From assembly GCA_964057225.1 (NCBI GenBank), contig CAXKVF010000091.1:62001-126000 (forward strand): a stretch of DNA of 64,000 nucleotides, in the 5' to 3' direction. Below are positions 10,558 through 23,756 of the stretch, in pieces. A model generated the notes under the pieces. That model was not told where the DNA came from. It made no database searches and saw only the letters and a list, made by a program, of their open reading frames with translations. The position numbers and the translations under genes were made by a program. The first letter of the stretch is position 1. Every line of letters starts with the position of its first letter. The DNA is from Auanema rhodensis (taxonomy: Eukaryota > Nematoda > Chromadorea > Rhabditida > Rhabditidae).

Positions 10558-13500
10558 GCATGGTAACCATGACTTTGAAATTTACGTGAACTTTAATTTA
10601 TGCTAATTAAATGTACACGTGATGTGCACTTGGTATGTAACTCGCTTCACGTGAAAGATAAAGAGATGCGGTTTTCAAAATTAGATTCCCCATGTCCATA
10701 TTAGTCTGAAAACAAATTTTTATTGATATTGGTGCATGGTAACCATGACTTTGAAATTTACGTGAACTTTAATTTATGCTAATTAAATGTACACGTGATG
10801 TGCACTTGGTATGTAACTCGCTTCACATGAAAGATAAAGAGATATGGTTTTCAAAATTAGATTCCCCTTGTCCATATTAGTCTAAAAACAAATTTTTATT
10901 GATATTGGTGCATGGTAACCATGACTTTGAAATTTACGTGAACTTTAATTTATGCTAATTAAATGTACACGTGATGTGCACTTGGTATGTAACTCGCTTC
11001 ACGTGAAAGATAAAGAGATGCGGTTTTCAAAATTAGATTTCCCATGTCCATATTAGTCTAAAAACAAATTTTTATTGATATTGGTTCATGGTAACCATGA
11101 CTTTGAAATTTACGTGAACTTTAATTTATGCTAATTAAATGTACACGTGATGTGCACTTGGTATGTAACTCGCTTCACGTGAAAGATAAAGAGATGCGGT
11201 TTTCAAAATTAGATTCCCCATGTCCATATTAGTCTAAAAACAAATTTTTATTGATATTGGTGCATGGTAACCATGACTTTGAAATTTACGTGAACTTTAA
11301 TTTATGCTAATTAAATGTACACGTGATGTGCACTTGGTATGTAACTCGCTTCACGTGAAAGATAAAGAGATGCGGTTTTCAAAATTAGATTCCCCATGTC
11401 CATATTAGTCTAAAAACAAATTTTTATTGATATTGGTGCATGGTAACCATGACTTTGAAATTTACGTGAACTTTAATTTATGCTAATTAAATGTACACGT
11501 GATGTGCACTTGGTATGTAACTCGCTTCACGTGAAAGATAAAGAGATGCGGTTTTCAAAATTAGATTCCCCATGTCCATATTAGTCTAAAAACAAATTTT
11601 TATTGATATTGCTTCATGGTAACCATGACTTTGAAATTTACGTGAACTTTAATTTATGCTAATTAAATGTACACGTGATGTGCACTTGGTATGTAACTCG
11701 CTTCACGTGAAAGATAAAGAGATGCGGTTTTCAAAATTAGATTCCCCATGTCCATATTAGTCTAAAAACAAATTTTTATTGATATTGGTTCATGGTAACC
11801 ATGACTTTGAAATTTACGTGAACTTTAGTTTATGCTAATTAAATGTACACGTGATGTGCACTTGGTATGTAACTCGCTTCACGTGAAAGATAAAGAGATG
11901 CGGTTTTCAAAATTAGATTCCCCATGTCCATATTAGTCTAAAAACAAATTTTTATTGATATTGGTGCATGGTAACCATGACTTTGAAATTTACGTGAACT
12001 TTAATTTATGCTAATTAAATGTACACGTGATGTGCACTTGGTATGTAACTCGCTTCACGTGAAAGATAAAGAGATGCGGTTTTCAAAATTAGATTCCCCA
12101 TGTCCATATTAGTCTAAAAACAAATTTTTATTGATATTGGTGCATGGTAACCATGACTTTGAAATTTACGTGAACTTTAATTTATGCTAATTAAATGTAC
12201 ACGTGATGTGCACTTGGTATGTAACTCGCTTCACGTGAAAGATAAAGAGATGCGGTTTTCAAAATTAGATTCCCCATGTCCATATTAGTCTAAAAACAAA
12301 TTTTTATTGATATTGGTGCATGGTAACCATGACTTTGAATTTTACGTGAACTTTAATTTATGCTAATTAAATGTACACGTGATGTGCACTTGGTATGTAA
12401 CTCGCTTCACGTGAAAGATAAAGAGATGCGGTTTTCAAAATTAGATTCCCCATGTCCATATTAGTCTAAAAACAAATTTTTATTGATATTGGTTCATGGT
12501 AACCATGACTTTGAAATTTACGTGAACTTTAGTTTATGCTAATTAAATGTACACGTGATGTGCACTTGGTATGTAACTCGCTTCACGTGAAAGATAAAGA
12601 GATGCGGTTTTCAAAATTAGATTCCCCATGTCCATATTAGTCTAAAAACAAATTTTTATTGATATTGGTGCATGGTAACCATGACTTTGAAATTTACGTG
12701 AACTTTAATTTATGCTAATTAAATGTACACGTGATGTGCACTTGGTATGTAACTCGCTTCACGTGAAAGATAAAGAGATGCGGTTTTCAAAATTAGATTC
12801 CCCATGTCCATATTAGTCTGAAAACAAATTTTTATTGATATTGGTGCATGGTAACCATGACTTTGAAATTTACGTGAACTTTAATTTATGCTAATTAAAT
12901 GTACACGTGATGTGCACTTGGTATGTAACTCGCTTCACATGAAAGATAAAGAGAAGCGGTTTTCAAAATTAGATTCCCCTTGTCCATATTAGTCTAAAAA
13001 CAAATTTTTATTGATATTGGTGCATGGTAACCATGACTTTGAATTTTACGTGAACTTTAATTTATGCTAATTAAATGTACACGTGATGTGCACTTGGTAT
13101 GTAACTCGCTTCACGTGAAAGATAAAGAGATGCGGTTTTCAAAATTAGATTTCCCATGTCCATATTAGTCCAAAAACAAATTTTTATTGATATTGGTTCA
13201 TGGTAACCATGACTTTGAAATTTACGTGAACTTTAATTTATGCTAATTAAATGTACACGTGATGTGCACTTGGTATGTAACTCGCTTCACGTGAAAGATA
13301 AAGAGATGCGGTTTTCAAAATTAGATTCCCCATGTCCATATTAGTCTAAAAACAAATTTTTATCGATATTGGTGCATGGTAACCATGACTTTGAAATTTA
13401 CGTGAACTTTAATTTATGCTAATTAAATGTACACGTGATGTGCACTTGGTATGTAACTCGCTTCACGTGAAAGATAAAGAGATGCGGTTTTCAAAATTAG

Positions 13501-14077
13501 ATTCCCCATGTCCATATTAGTCTAAAAACAAATTTTTATTGATATTGCTTCATGGTAACCATGACTTTGAAATTTACGTGAACTTTAATTTATGCTAATT
13601 AAATGTACACGTGATGTGCACTTGGTATGTAACTCGCTTCACGTGAAAGATAAAGAGATGCGGTTTTCAAAATTAGATTCCCCATGTCCATATTAGTCTA
13701 AAAACAAATTTTTATTGATATTGGTTCATGGTAACCATGACTTTGAAATTTACGTGAACTTTAGTTTATGCTAATTAAATGTACACGTGATGTGCACTTG
13801 GTATGTAACTCGCTTCACGTGAAAGATAAAGAGATGCGGTTTTCAAAATTAGATTCCCCATGTCCATATTAGTCTAAAAACAAATTTTTATTGATATTGG
13901 TGCATGGTAACCATGACTTTGAAATTTACGTGAACTTTAATTTATGCTAATTAAATGTACACGTGATGTGCACTTGGTATGTAACTCGCTTCACGTGAAA
14001 GATAAAGAGATGCGGTTTTCAAAATTAGATTCCCCATGTCCATATTAGTCTAAAAACAAATTTTTATTGATATTGGT
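10558..14077. repeat. A151G-anchored higher-order repeats, first block
   Basis: A monomer with A151G ('tctgaaaac', changed base 10708) starts a series: G94A+A135T monomer, C131T monomer, T1 monomer, plain monomers, G175C-preceded monomer, T1+A39G monomer, plain monomers, A23T, T1+A39G. The anchor returns at base 12820, exactly 2112 bp (12 monomers) later. The second unit loses one plain monomer before the G175C copy and adds T150C and T167C changes. The same order of classes is amplified at 21645-31324. Confidence 0.88.
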
Positions 14078-17069
14078 GCATGGTAACCATGACTTTGAAA
14101 TTTACGTGAACTTTAATTTATGCTAATTAAATGTACACGTGATGTGCACTTGGTATGTAACTCGCTTCACGTGAAAGATAAAGAGATGCGGTTTTCAAAA
14201 TTAGATTCCCCATGTCCATATTAGTCTAAAAACAAATTTTTATTGATATTGGTGCATGGTAACCATGACTTTGAATTTTACGTGAACTTTAATTTATGCT
14301 AATTAAATGTACACGTGATGTGCACTTGGTATGTAACTCGCTTCACGTGAAAGATAAAGAGATGCGGTTTTCAAAATTAGATTCCCCATGTCCATATTAG
14401 TCTAAAAACAAATTTTTATTGATATTGGTTCATGGTAACCATGACTTTGAAATTTACGTGAACTTTAGTTTATGCTAATTAAATGTACACGTGATGTGCA
14501 CTTGGTATGTAACTCGCTTCACGTGAAAGATAAAGAGATGCGGTTTTCAAAATTAGATTCCCCATGTCCATATTAGTCTAAAAACAAATTTTTATTGATA
14601 TTGGTGCATGGTAACCATGACTTTGAAATTTACGTGAACTTTAATTTATGCTAATTAAATGTACACGTGATGTGCACTTGGTATGTAACTCGCTTCACGT
14701 GAAAGATAAAGAGATGCGGTTTTCAAAATTAGATTTCCCATGTCCATATTAGTCCAAAAACAAATTTTTATTGATATTGGTTCATGGTAACCATGACTTT
14801 GAAATTTACGTGAACTTTAATTTATGCTAATTAAATGTACACGTGATGTGCACTTGGTATGTAACTCGCTTCACGTGAAAGATAAAGAGATGCGGTTTTC
14901 AAAATTAGATTCCCCATGTCCATATTAGTCTAAAAACAAATTTTTATCGATATTGGTGCATGGTAACCATGACTTTGAAATTTACGTGAACTTTAATTTA
15001 TGCTAATTAAATGTACACGTGATGTGCACTTGGTATGTAACTCGCTTCACGTGAAAGATAAAGAGATGCGGTTTTCAAAATTAGATTCCCCATGTCCATA
15101 TTAGTCTAAAAACAAATTTTTATTGATATTGGTGCATGGTAACCATGACTTTGAAATTTACATGAACTTTAATTTATGCTAATTAAATGTACACGTGATG
15201 TGCACTTGGTATGTAACTCGCTTCACATGAAAGATAAAGAGATGCGGTTTTCAAAATTAGATTCCCCTTGTCCATATTAGTCTAAAAACAAATTTTTATT
15301 GATATTGGTGCATGGTAACCATGACTTTGAATTTTACGTGAACTTTAATTTATGCTAATTAAATGTACACGTGATGTGCACTTGTAATGTAACTCGCTTC
15401 ACGTGAAAGATAAAGAGATGCGGTTTTCAAAATTAGATTCCCCATGTCCATATTAGTCTAAAAACAAATTTTTATTGATATTGGTGCATGGTAACCATGA
15501 CTTTGAAATTTACATGAACTTTAATTTATGCTAATTAAATGTACACGTGATGTGCACTTGGTATGTAACTCGCTTCACATGAAAGATAAAGAGATGCGGT
15601 TTTCAAAATTAGATTCCCCTTGTCCATATTAGTCTAAAAACAAATTTTTATTGATATTGGTGCATGGTAACCATGACTTTGAATTTTACGTGAACTTTAA
15701 TTTATGCTAATTAAATGTACACGTGATGTGCACTTGTAATGTAACTCGCTTCACGTGAAAGATAAAGAGATGCGGTTTTCAAAATTAGATTCCCCATGTC
15801 CATATTAGTCTAAAAACAAATTTTTATTGATATTGGTTCATGGTAACCATGACTTTGAAATTTACGTGAACTTTAATTTATGCTAATTAAATGTACACGT
15901 GATGTGCACTTGGTATGTAACTCGCTTCACATGAAAGATAAAGAGATGCGGTTTTCAAAATTAGATTCCCCTTGTCCATATTAGTCTAAAAACAAATTTT
16001 TATTGATATTGGTGCATGGTAACCATGACTTTGAAATTTACATGAACTTTAATTTATGCTAATTAAATGTACACGTGATGTGCACTTGGTATGTAACTCG
16101 CTTCACATGAAAGATAAAGAGATGCGGTTTTCAAAATTAGATTCCCCTTGTCCATATTAGTCTAAAAACAAATTTTTATTGATATTGGTGCATGGTAACC
16201 ATGACTTTGAATTTTACGTGAACTTTAATTTATGCTAATTAAATGTACACGTGATGTGCACTTGTAATGTAACTCGCTTCACGTGAGAGATAAAGAGATG
16301 CGGTTTTCAAAATTAGATTCCCCATGTCCATATTAGTCTAAAAACAAATTTTTATTGATATTGGTTCATGGTAACCATGACTTTGAAATTTACGTGAACT
16401 TTAATTTATGCTAATTAAATGTACACGTGATGTGCACTTGGTATGTAACTCGCTTCACGTGAAAGATAAAGAGATGCGGTTTTCAGAATTAGATTCCCCA
16501 TGTCCATATTAGTCTAAAAACAAATTTTTATCGATATTGGTGCATGGTAACCATGACTTTGAAATTTACGTGAACTTTAATTTATGCTAATTAAATGTAC
16601 ACGTGATGTGCACTTGGTATGTAACTCGCTTCACGTGAAAGATAAAGAGATGCGGTTTTCAAAATTAGATTCCCCTTGTCCATATTAGTCTAAAAACAAA
16701 TTTTTATTGATATTGGTGCATGGTAACCATGACTTTGAATTTTACGTGAACTTTAATTTATGCTAATTAAATGTACACGTGATGTGCACTTGGTATGTAA
16801 CTCGCTTCACATGAAAGATAAAGAGATGCGGTTTTCAAAATTAGATTCCCCATGTCCATATTAGTCTAAAAACAAATTTTTATTGATATTGGTTCATGGT
16901 AACCATGACTTTGAAATTTACGTGAACTTTAATTTATGCTAATTAAATGTACACGTGATGTGCACTTGGTATGTAACTCGCTTCACGTGAAAGATAAAGA
17001 GATGCGGTTTTCAAAATTAGATTCCCCATGTCCATATTAGTCTAAAAACAAATTTTTATTGATATTGGT
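14078..17069. repeat. 17-monomer higher-order unit (2992 bp), left copy
   Basis: Class order: plain; A23T; T1+A39G; C131T+T150C; T1+T167C; plain; then G29A+G94A+A135T alternating with A23T+G76T+T77A; a T1+G94A+A135T monomer; another such pair ending with A98G; T1+A121G+T167C; A135T; A23T+G94A; T1. The rare A121G ('tttcagaa', base 16486) recurs at 19478, exactly 2992 bp on. All markers match the right copy except in the final monomer. Confidence 0.92.
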
Positions 17070-20061
17070 GCATGGTAACCATGACTTTGAAATTTACGTG
17101 AACTTTAATTTATGCTAATTAAATGTACACGTGATGTGCACTTGGTATGTAACTCGCTTCACGTGAAAGATAAAGAGATGCGGTTTTCAAAATTAGATTC
17201 CCCATGTCCATATTAGTCTAAAAACAAATTTTTATTGATATTGGTGCATGGTAACCATGACTTTGAATTTTACGTGAACTTTAATTTATGCTAATTAAAT
17301 GTACACGTGATGTGCACTTGGTATGTAACTCGCTTCACGTGAAAGATAAAGAGATGCGGTTTTCAAAATTAGATTCCCCATGTCCATATTAGTCTAAAAA
17401 CAAATTTTTATTGATATTGGTTCATGGTAACCATGACTTTGAAATTTACGTGAACTTTAGTTTATGCTAATTAAATGTACACGTGATGTGCACTTGGTAT
17501 GTAACTCGCTTCACGTGAAAGATAAAGAGATGCGGTTTTCAAAATTAGATTCCCCATGTCCATATTAGTCTAAAAACAAATTTTTATTGATATTGGTGCA
17601 TGGTAACCATGACTTTGAAATTTACGTGAACTTTAATTTATGCTAATTAAATGTACACGTGATGTGCACTTGGTATGTAACTCGCTTCACGTGAAAGATA
17701 AAGAGATGCGGTTTTCAAAATTAGATTTCCCATGTCCATATTAGTCCAAAAACAAATTTTTATTGATATTGGTTCATGGTAACCATGACTTTGAAATTTA
17801 CGTGAACTTTAATTTATGCTAATTAAATGTACACGTGATGTGCACTTGGTATGTAACTCGCTTCACGTGAAAGATAAAGAGATGCGGTTTTCAAAATTAG
17901 ATTCCCCATGTCCATATTAGTCTAAAAACAAATTTTTATCGATATTGGTGCATGGTAACCATGACTTTGAAATTTACGTGAACTTTAATTTATGCTAATT
18001 AAATGTACACGTGATGTGCACTTGGTATGTAACTCGCTTCACGTGAAAGATAAAGAGATGCGGTTTTCAAAATTAGATTCCCCATGTCCATATTAGTCTA
18101 AAAACAAATTTTTATTGATATTGGTGCATGGTAACCATGACTTTGAAATTTACATGAACTTTAATTTATGCTAATTAAATGTACACGTGATGTGCACTTG
18201 GTATGTAACTCGCTTCACATGAAAGATAAAGAGATGCGGTTTTCAAAATTAGATTCCCCTTGTCCATATTAGTCTAAAAACAAATTTTTATTGATATTGG
18301 TGCATGGTAACCATGACTTTGAATTTTACGTGAACTTTAATTTATGCTAATTAAATGTACACGTGATGTGCACTTGTAATGTAACTCGCTTCACGTGAAA
18401 GATAAAGAGATGCGGTTTTCAAAATTAGATTCCCCATGTCCATATTAGTCTAAAAACAAATTTTTATTGATATTGGTGCATGGTAACCATGACTTTGAAA
18501 TTTACATGAACTTTAATTTATGCTAATTAAATGTACACGTGATGTGCACTTGGTATGTAACTCGCTTCACATGAAAGATAAAGAGATGCGGTTTTCAAAA
18601 TTAGATTCCCCTTGTCCATATTAGTCTAAAAACAAATTTTTATTGATATTGGTGCATGGTAACCATGACTTTGAATTTTACGTGAACTTTAATTTATGCT
18701 AATTAAATGTACACGTGATGTGCACTTGTAATGTAACTCGCTTCACGTGAAAGATAAAGAGATGCGGTTTTCAAAATTAGATTCCCCATGTCCATATTAG
18801 TCTAAAAACAAATTTTTATTGATATTGGTTCATGGTAACCATGACTTTGAAATTTACGTGAACTTTAATTTATGCTAATTAAATGTACACGTGATGTGCA
18901 CTTGGTATGTAACTCGCTTCACATGAAAGATAAAGAGATGCGGTTTTCAAAATTAGATTCCCCTTGTCCATATTAGTCTAAAAACAAATTTTTATTGATA
19001 TTGGTGCATGGTAACCATGACTTTGAAATTTACATGAACTTTAATTTATGCTAATTAAATGTACACGTGATGTGCACTTGGTATGTAACTCGCTTCACAT
19101 GAAAGATAAAGAGATGCGGTTTTCAAAATTAGATTCCCCTTGTCCATATTAGTCTAAAAACAAATTTTTATTGATATTGGTGCATGGTAACCATGACTTT
19201 GAATTTTACGTGAACTTTAATTTATGCTAATTAAATGTACACGTGATGTGCACTTGTAATGTAACTCGCTTCACGTGAGAGATAAAGAGATGCGGTTTTC
19301 AAAATTAGATTCCCCATGTCCATATTAGTCTAAAAACAAATTTTTATTGATATTGGTTCATGGTAACCATGACTTTGAAATTTACGTGAACTTTAATTTA
19401 TGCTAATTAAATGTACACGTGATGTGCACTTGGTATGTAACTCGCTTCACGTGAAAGATAAAGAGATGCGGTTTTCAGAATTAGATTCCCCATGTCCATA
19501 TTAGTCTAAAAACAAATTTTTATCGATATTGGTGCATGGTAACCATGACTTTGAAATTTACGTGAACTTTAATTTATGCTAATTAAATGTACACGTGATG
19601 TGCACTTGGTATGTAACTCGCTTCACGTGAAAGATAAAGAGATGCGGTTTTCAAAATTAGATTCCCCTTGTCCATATTAGTCTAAAAACAAATTTTTATT
19701 GATATTGGTGCATGGTAACCATGACTTTGAATTTTACGTGAACTTTAATTTATGCTAATTAAATGTACACGTGATGTGCACTTGGTATGTAACTCGCTTC
19801 ACATGAAAGATAAAGAGATGCGGTTTTCAAAATTAGATTCCCCATGTCCATATTAGTCTAAAAACAAATTTTTATTGATATTGGTTCATGGTAACCATGA
19901 CTTTGAAATTTACGTGAACTTTAATTTATGCTAATTAAATGTACACGTGATGTGCACTTGGTATGTAACTCGCTTCACATGAAAGATAAAGAGATGCGGT
20001 TTTCAAAATTAGATTCCCCTTGTCCATATTAGTCTAAAAACAAATTTTTATTGATATTGGT
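17070..20061. repeat. 17-monomer higher-order unit (2992 bp), right copy
   Basis: It repeats 14078-17069 in the same order, including A121G, A98G and paired T150C/T167C marks. The last monomer (19886) differs: it carries G94A and A135T where 16894 is plain, so the breakpoint lies in or just before that monomer. The near identity over sixteen monomers points to a recent duplication compared with the rest of the array. Confidence 0.92.
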
Positions 20062-21644
20062 GCATGGTAACCATGACTTTGAAATTTACATGAACTTTAA
20101 TTTATGCTAATTAAATGTACACGTGATGTGCACTTGGTATGTAACTCGCTTCACATGAAAGATAAAGAGATGCGGTTTTCAAAATTAGATTCCCCTTGTC
20201 CATATTAGTCTAAAAACAAATTTTTATTGATATTGGTGCATGGTAACCATGACTTTGAATTTTACGTGAACTTTAATTTATGCTAATTAAATGTACACGT
20301 GATGTGCACTTGTAATGTAACTCGCTTCACGTGAAAGATAAAGAGATGCGGTTTTCAAAATTAGATTCCCCATGTCCATATTAGTCTAAAAACAAATTTT
20401 TATTGATATTGGTTCATGGTAACCATGACTTTGAAATTTACGTGAACTTTAATTTATGCTAATTAAATGTACACGTGATGTGCACTTGGTATGTAACTCG
20501 CTTCACATGAAAGATAAAGAGATGCGGTTTTCAAAATTAGATTCCCCTTGTCCATATTAGTCTAAAAACAAATTTTTATTGATATTGGTGCATGGTAACC
20601 ATGACTTTGAAATTTACATGAACTTTAATTTATGCTAATTAAATGTACACGTGATGTGCACTTGGTATGTAACTCGCTTCACATGAAAGATAAAGAGATG
20701 CGGTTTTCAAAATTAGATTCCCCTTGTCCATATTAGTCTAAAAACAAATTTTTATTGATATTGGTGCATGGTAACCATGACTTTGAATTTTACGTGAACT
20801 TTAATTTATGCTAATTAAATGTACACGTGATGTGCACTTGTAATGTAACTCGCTTCACGTGAAAGATAAAGAGATGCGGTTTTCAAAATTAGATTCCCCA
20901 TGTCCATATTAGTCTAAAAACAAATTTTTATTGATATTGGTGCATGGTAACCATGACTTTGAAATTTACATGAACTTTAATTTATGCTAATTAAATGTAC
21001 ACGTGATGTGCACTTGGTATGTAACTCGCTTCACATGAAAGATAAAGAGATGCGGTTTTCAAAATTAGATTCCCCTTGTCCATATTAGTCTAAAAACAAA
21101 TTTTTATTGATATTGGTGCATGGTAACCATGACTTTGAATTTTACGTGAACTTTAATTTATGCTAATTAAATGTACACGTGATGTGCACTTGTAATGTAA
21201 CTCGCTTCACGTGAAAGATAAAGAGATGCGGTTTTCAAAATTAGATTCCCCATGTCCATATTAGTCTAAAAACAAATTTTTATTGATATTGGTTCATGGT
21301 AACCATGACTTTGAAATTTACGTGAACTTTAATTTATGCTAATTAAATGTACACGTGATGTGCACTTGGTATGTAACTCGCTTCACATGAAAGATAAAGA
21401 GATGCGGTTTTCAAAATTAGATTCCCCTTGTCCATATTAGTCTAAAAACAAATTTTTATTGATATTGGTGCATGGTAACCATGACTTTGAATTTTACGTG
21501 AACTTTAATTTATGCTAATTAATGTACACGTGATGTGCACTTGTAATGTAACTCGCTTCACGTGAAAGATAAAGAGATGCGGTTTTCAAAATTAGATTTC
21601 CCATGTCCATATTAGTCTAAAAACAAATTTTTATTGATATTGGT
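20062..21644. repeat. Alternating two-class block, first copy
   Basis: Monomers with G29A+G94A+A135T (20062, 20590, 20942) are each followed by monomers with A23T+G76T+T77A (20238, 20766, 21118), interspersed with T1+G94A+A135T copies. The block ends with the monomer at 21470, which has A23T, G76T/T77A and C131T and lacks one A at positions 52-54. The same block, with the same deletion, recurs at 31853-32907. Confidence 0.88.
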
Positions 21645-23756
21645 TCATGGTAACCATGACTTTGAAATTTACGTGAACTTTAATTTATGCTAATTAAATG
21701 TACACGTGATGTGCACTTGGTATGTAACTCGCTTCACGTGAAAGATAAAGAGATGCGGTTTTCAAAATTAGATTCCCCATGTCCATATTAGTCTGAAAAC
21801 AAATTTTTATTGATATTGGTGCATGGTAACCATGACTTTGAAATTTACGTGAACTTTAATTTATGCTAATTAAATGTACACGTGATGTGCACTTGGTATG
21901 TAACTCGCTTCACATGAAAGATAAAGAGATATGGTTTTCAAAATTAGATTCCCCTTGTCCATATTAGTCTAAAAACAAATTTTTATTGATATTGGTGCAT
22001 GGTAACCATGACTTTGAAATTTACGTGAACTTTAATTTATGCTAATTAAATGTACACGTGATGTGCACTTGGTATGTAACTCGCTTCACGTGAAAGATAA
22101 AGAGATGCGGTTTTCAAAATTAGATTTCCCATGTCCATATTAGTCTAAAAACAAATTTTTATTGATATTGGTTCATGGTAACCATGACTTTGAAATTTAC
22201 GTGAACTTTAATTTATGCTAATTAAATGTACACGTGATGTGCACTTGGTATGTAACTCGCTTCACGTGAAAGATAAAGAGATGCGGTTTTCAAAATTAGA
22301 TTCCCCATGTCCATATTAGTCTAAAAACAAATTTTTATTGATATTGGTGCATGGTAACCATGACTTTGAAATTTACGTGAACTTTAATTTATGCTAATTA
22401 AATGTACACGTGATGTGCACTTGGTATGTAACTCGCTTCACGTGAAAGATAAAGAGATGCGGTTTTCAAAATTAGATTCCCCATGTCCATATTAGTCTAA
22501 AAACAAATTTTTATTGATATTGGTGCATGGTAACCATGACTTTGAAATTTACGTGAACTTTAATTTATGCTAATTAAATGTACACGTGATGTGCACTTGG
22601 TATGTAACTCGCTTCACGTGAAAGATAAAGAGATGCGGTTTTCAAAATTAGATTCCCCATGTCCATATTAGTCTAAAAACAAATTTTTATTGATATTGCT
22701 TCATGGTAACCATGACTTTGAAATTTACGTGAACTTTAATTTATGCTAATTAAATGTACACGTGATGTGCACTTGGTATGTAACTCGCTTCACGTGAAAG
22801 ATAAAGAGATGCGGTTTTCAAAATTAGATTCCCCATGTCCATATTAGTCTAAAAACAAATTTTTATTGATATTGGTTCATGGTAACCATGACTTTGAAAT
22901 TTACGTGAACTTTAGTTTATGCTAATTAAATGTACACGTGATGTGCACTTGGTATGTAACTCGCTTCACGTGAAAGATAAAGAGATGCGGTTTTCAAAAT
23001 TAGATTCCCCATGTCCATATTAGTCTAAAAACAAATTTTTATTGATATTGGTGCATGGTAACCATGACTTTGAAATTTACGTGAACTTTAATTTATGCTA
23101 ATTAAATGTACACGTGATGTGCACTTGGTATGTAACTCGCTTCACGTGAAAGATAAAGAGATGCGGTTTTCAAAATTAGATTCTTCATGTCCATATTAGT
23201 CTAAAAACAAATTTTTATTGATATTGGTGCATGGTAACCATGACTTTGAATTTTACGTGAACTTTAATTTATGCTAATTAAATGTACACGTGATGTGCAC
23301 TTGGTATGTAACTCGCTTCACGTGAAAGATAAAGAGATGCGGTTTTCAAAATTAGATTCCCCATGTCCATATTAGTCTAAAAACAAATTTTTATTGATAT
23401 TGGTTCATGGTAACCATGACTTTGAAATTTACGTGAACTTTAGTTTATGCTAAATAAATATACACGTGATGTGCACTTGGTATGTAACTCGCTTCACGTG
23501 AAAGATAAAGAGATGCGGTTTTCAAAATTTGATTCCCCATGTCCATATTAGTCTAAAAACAAATTTTTATTGATATTGGTGCATGGTAACCATGACTTTG
23601 AAATTTACGTGAACTTTAATTTATGCTAATTAAATGTACACGTGATGTGCACTTGGTATGTAACTCGCTTCACGTGAAAGATAAAGAGATGCGGTTTTCA
23701 AAATTAGATTCCCCATGTCCATATTAGTCTAAAAACAAATTTTTATTGATATTGGT
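21645..23756. repeat. A151G-anchored HOR unit, 12 monomers
   Basis: The anchor base is 21795. The next monomer (21821) has G94A, A135T and the double change G111A/C112T ('gatatgg'), found elsewhere only at 10734; this links the unit to the block at 10558. A T1+A39G+T50A+A126T monomer appears first here (23405), also with a private 'aaatatac' change. The unit is 2112 bp to the next anchor at 23907. Confidence 0.9.

Noticed and set aside
23405-23580. A short inserted element where several private changes cluster (T50A, 'aaatatac', A126T)
   Set aside because: The monomer keeps its full 176-bp length and most of the changes recur in the 25693, 27101, 29389 and 30973 copies, so it is a satellite class and not an insertion.
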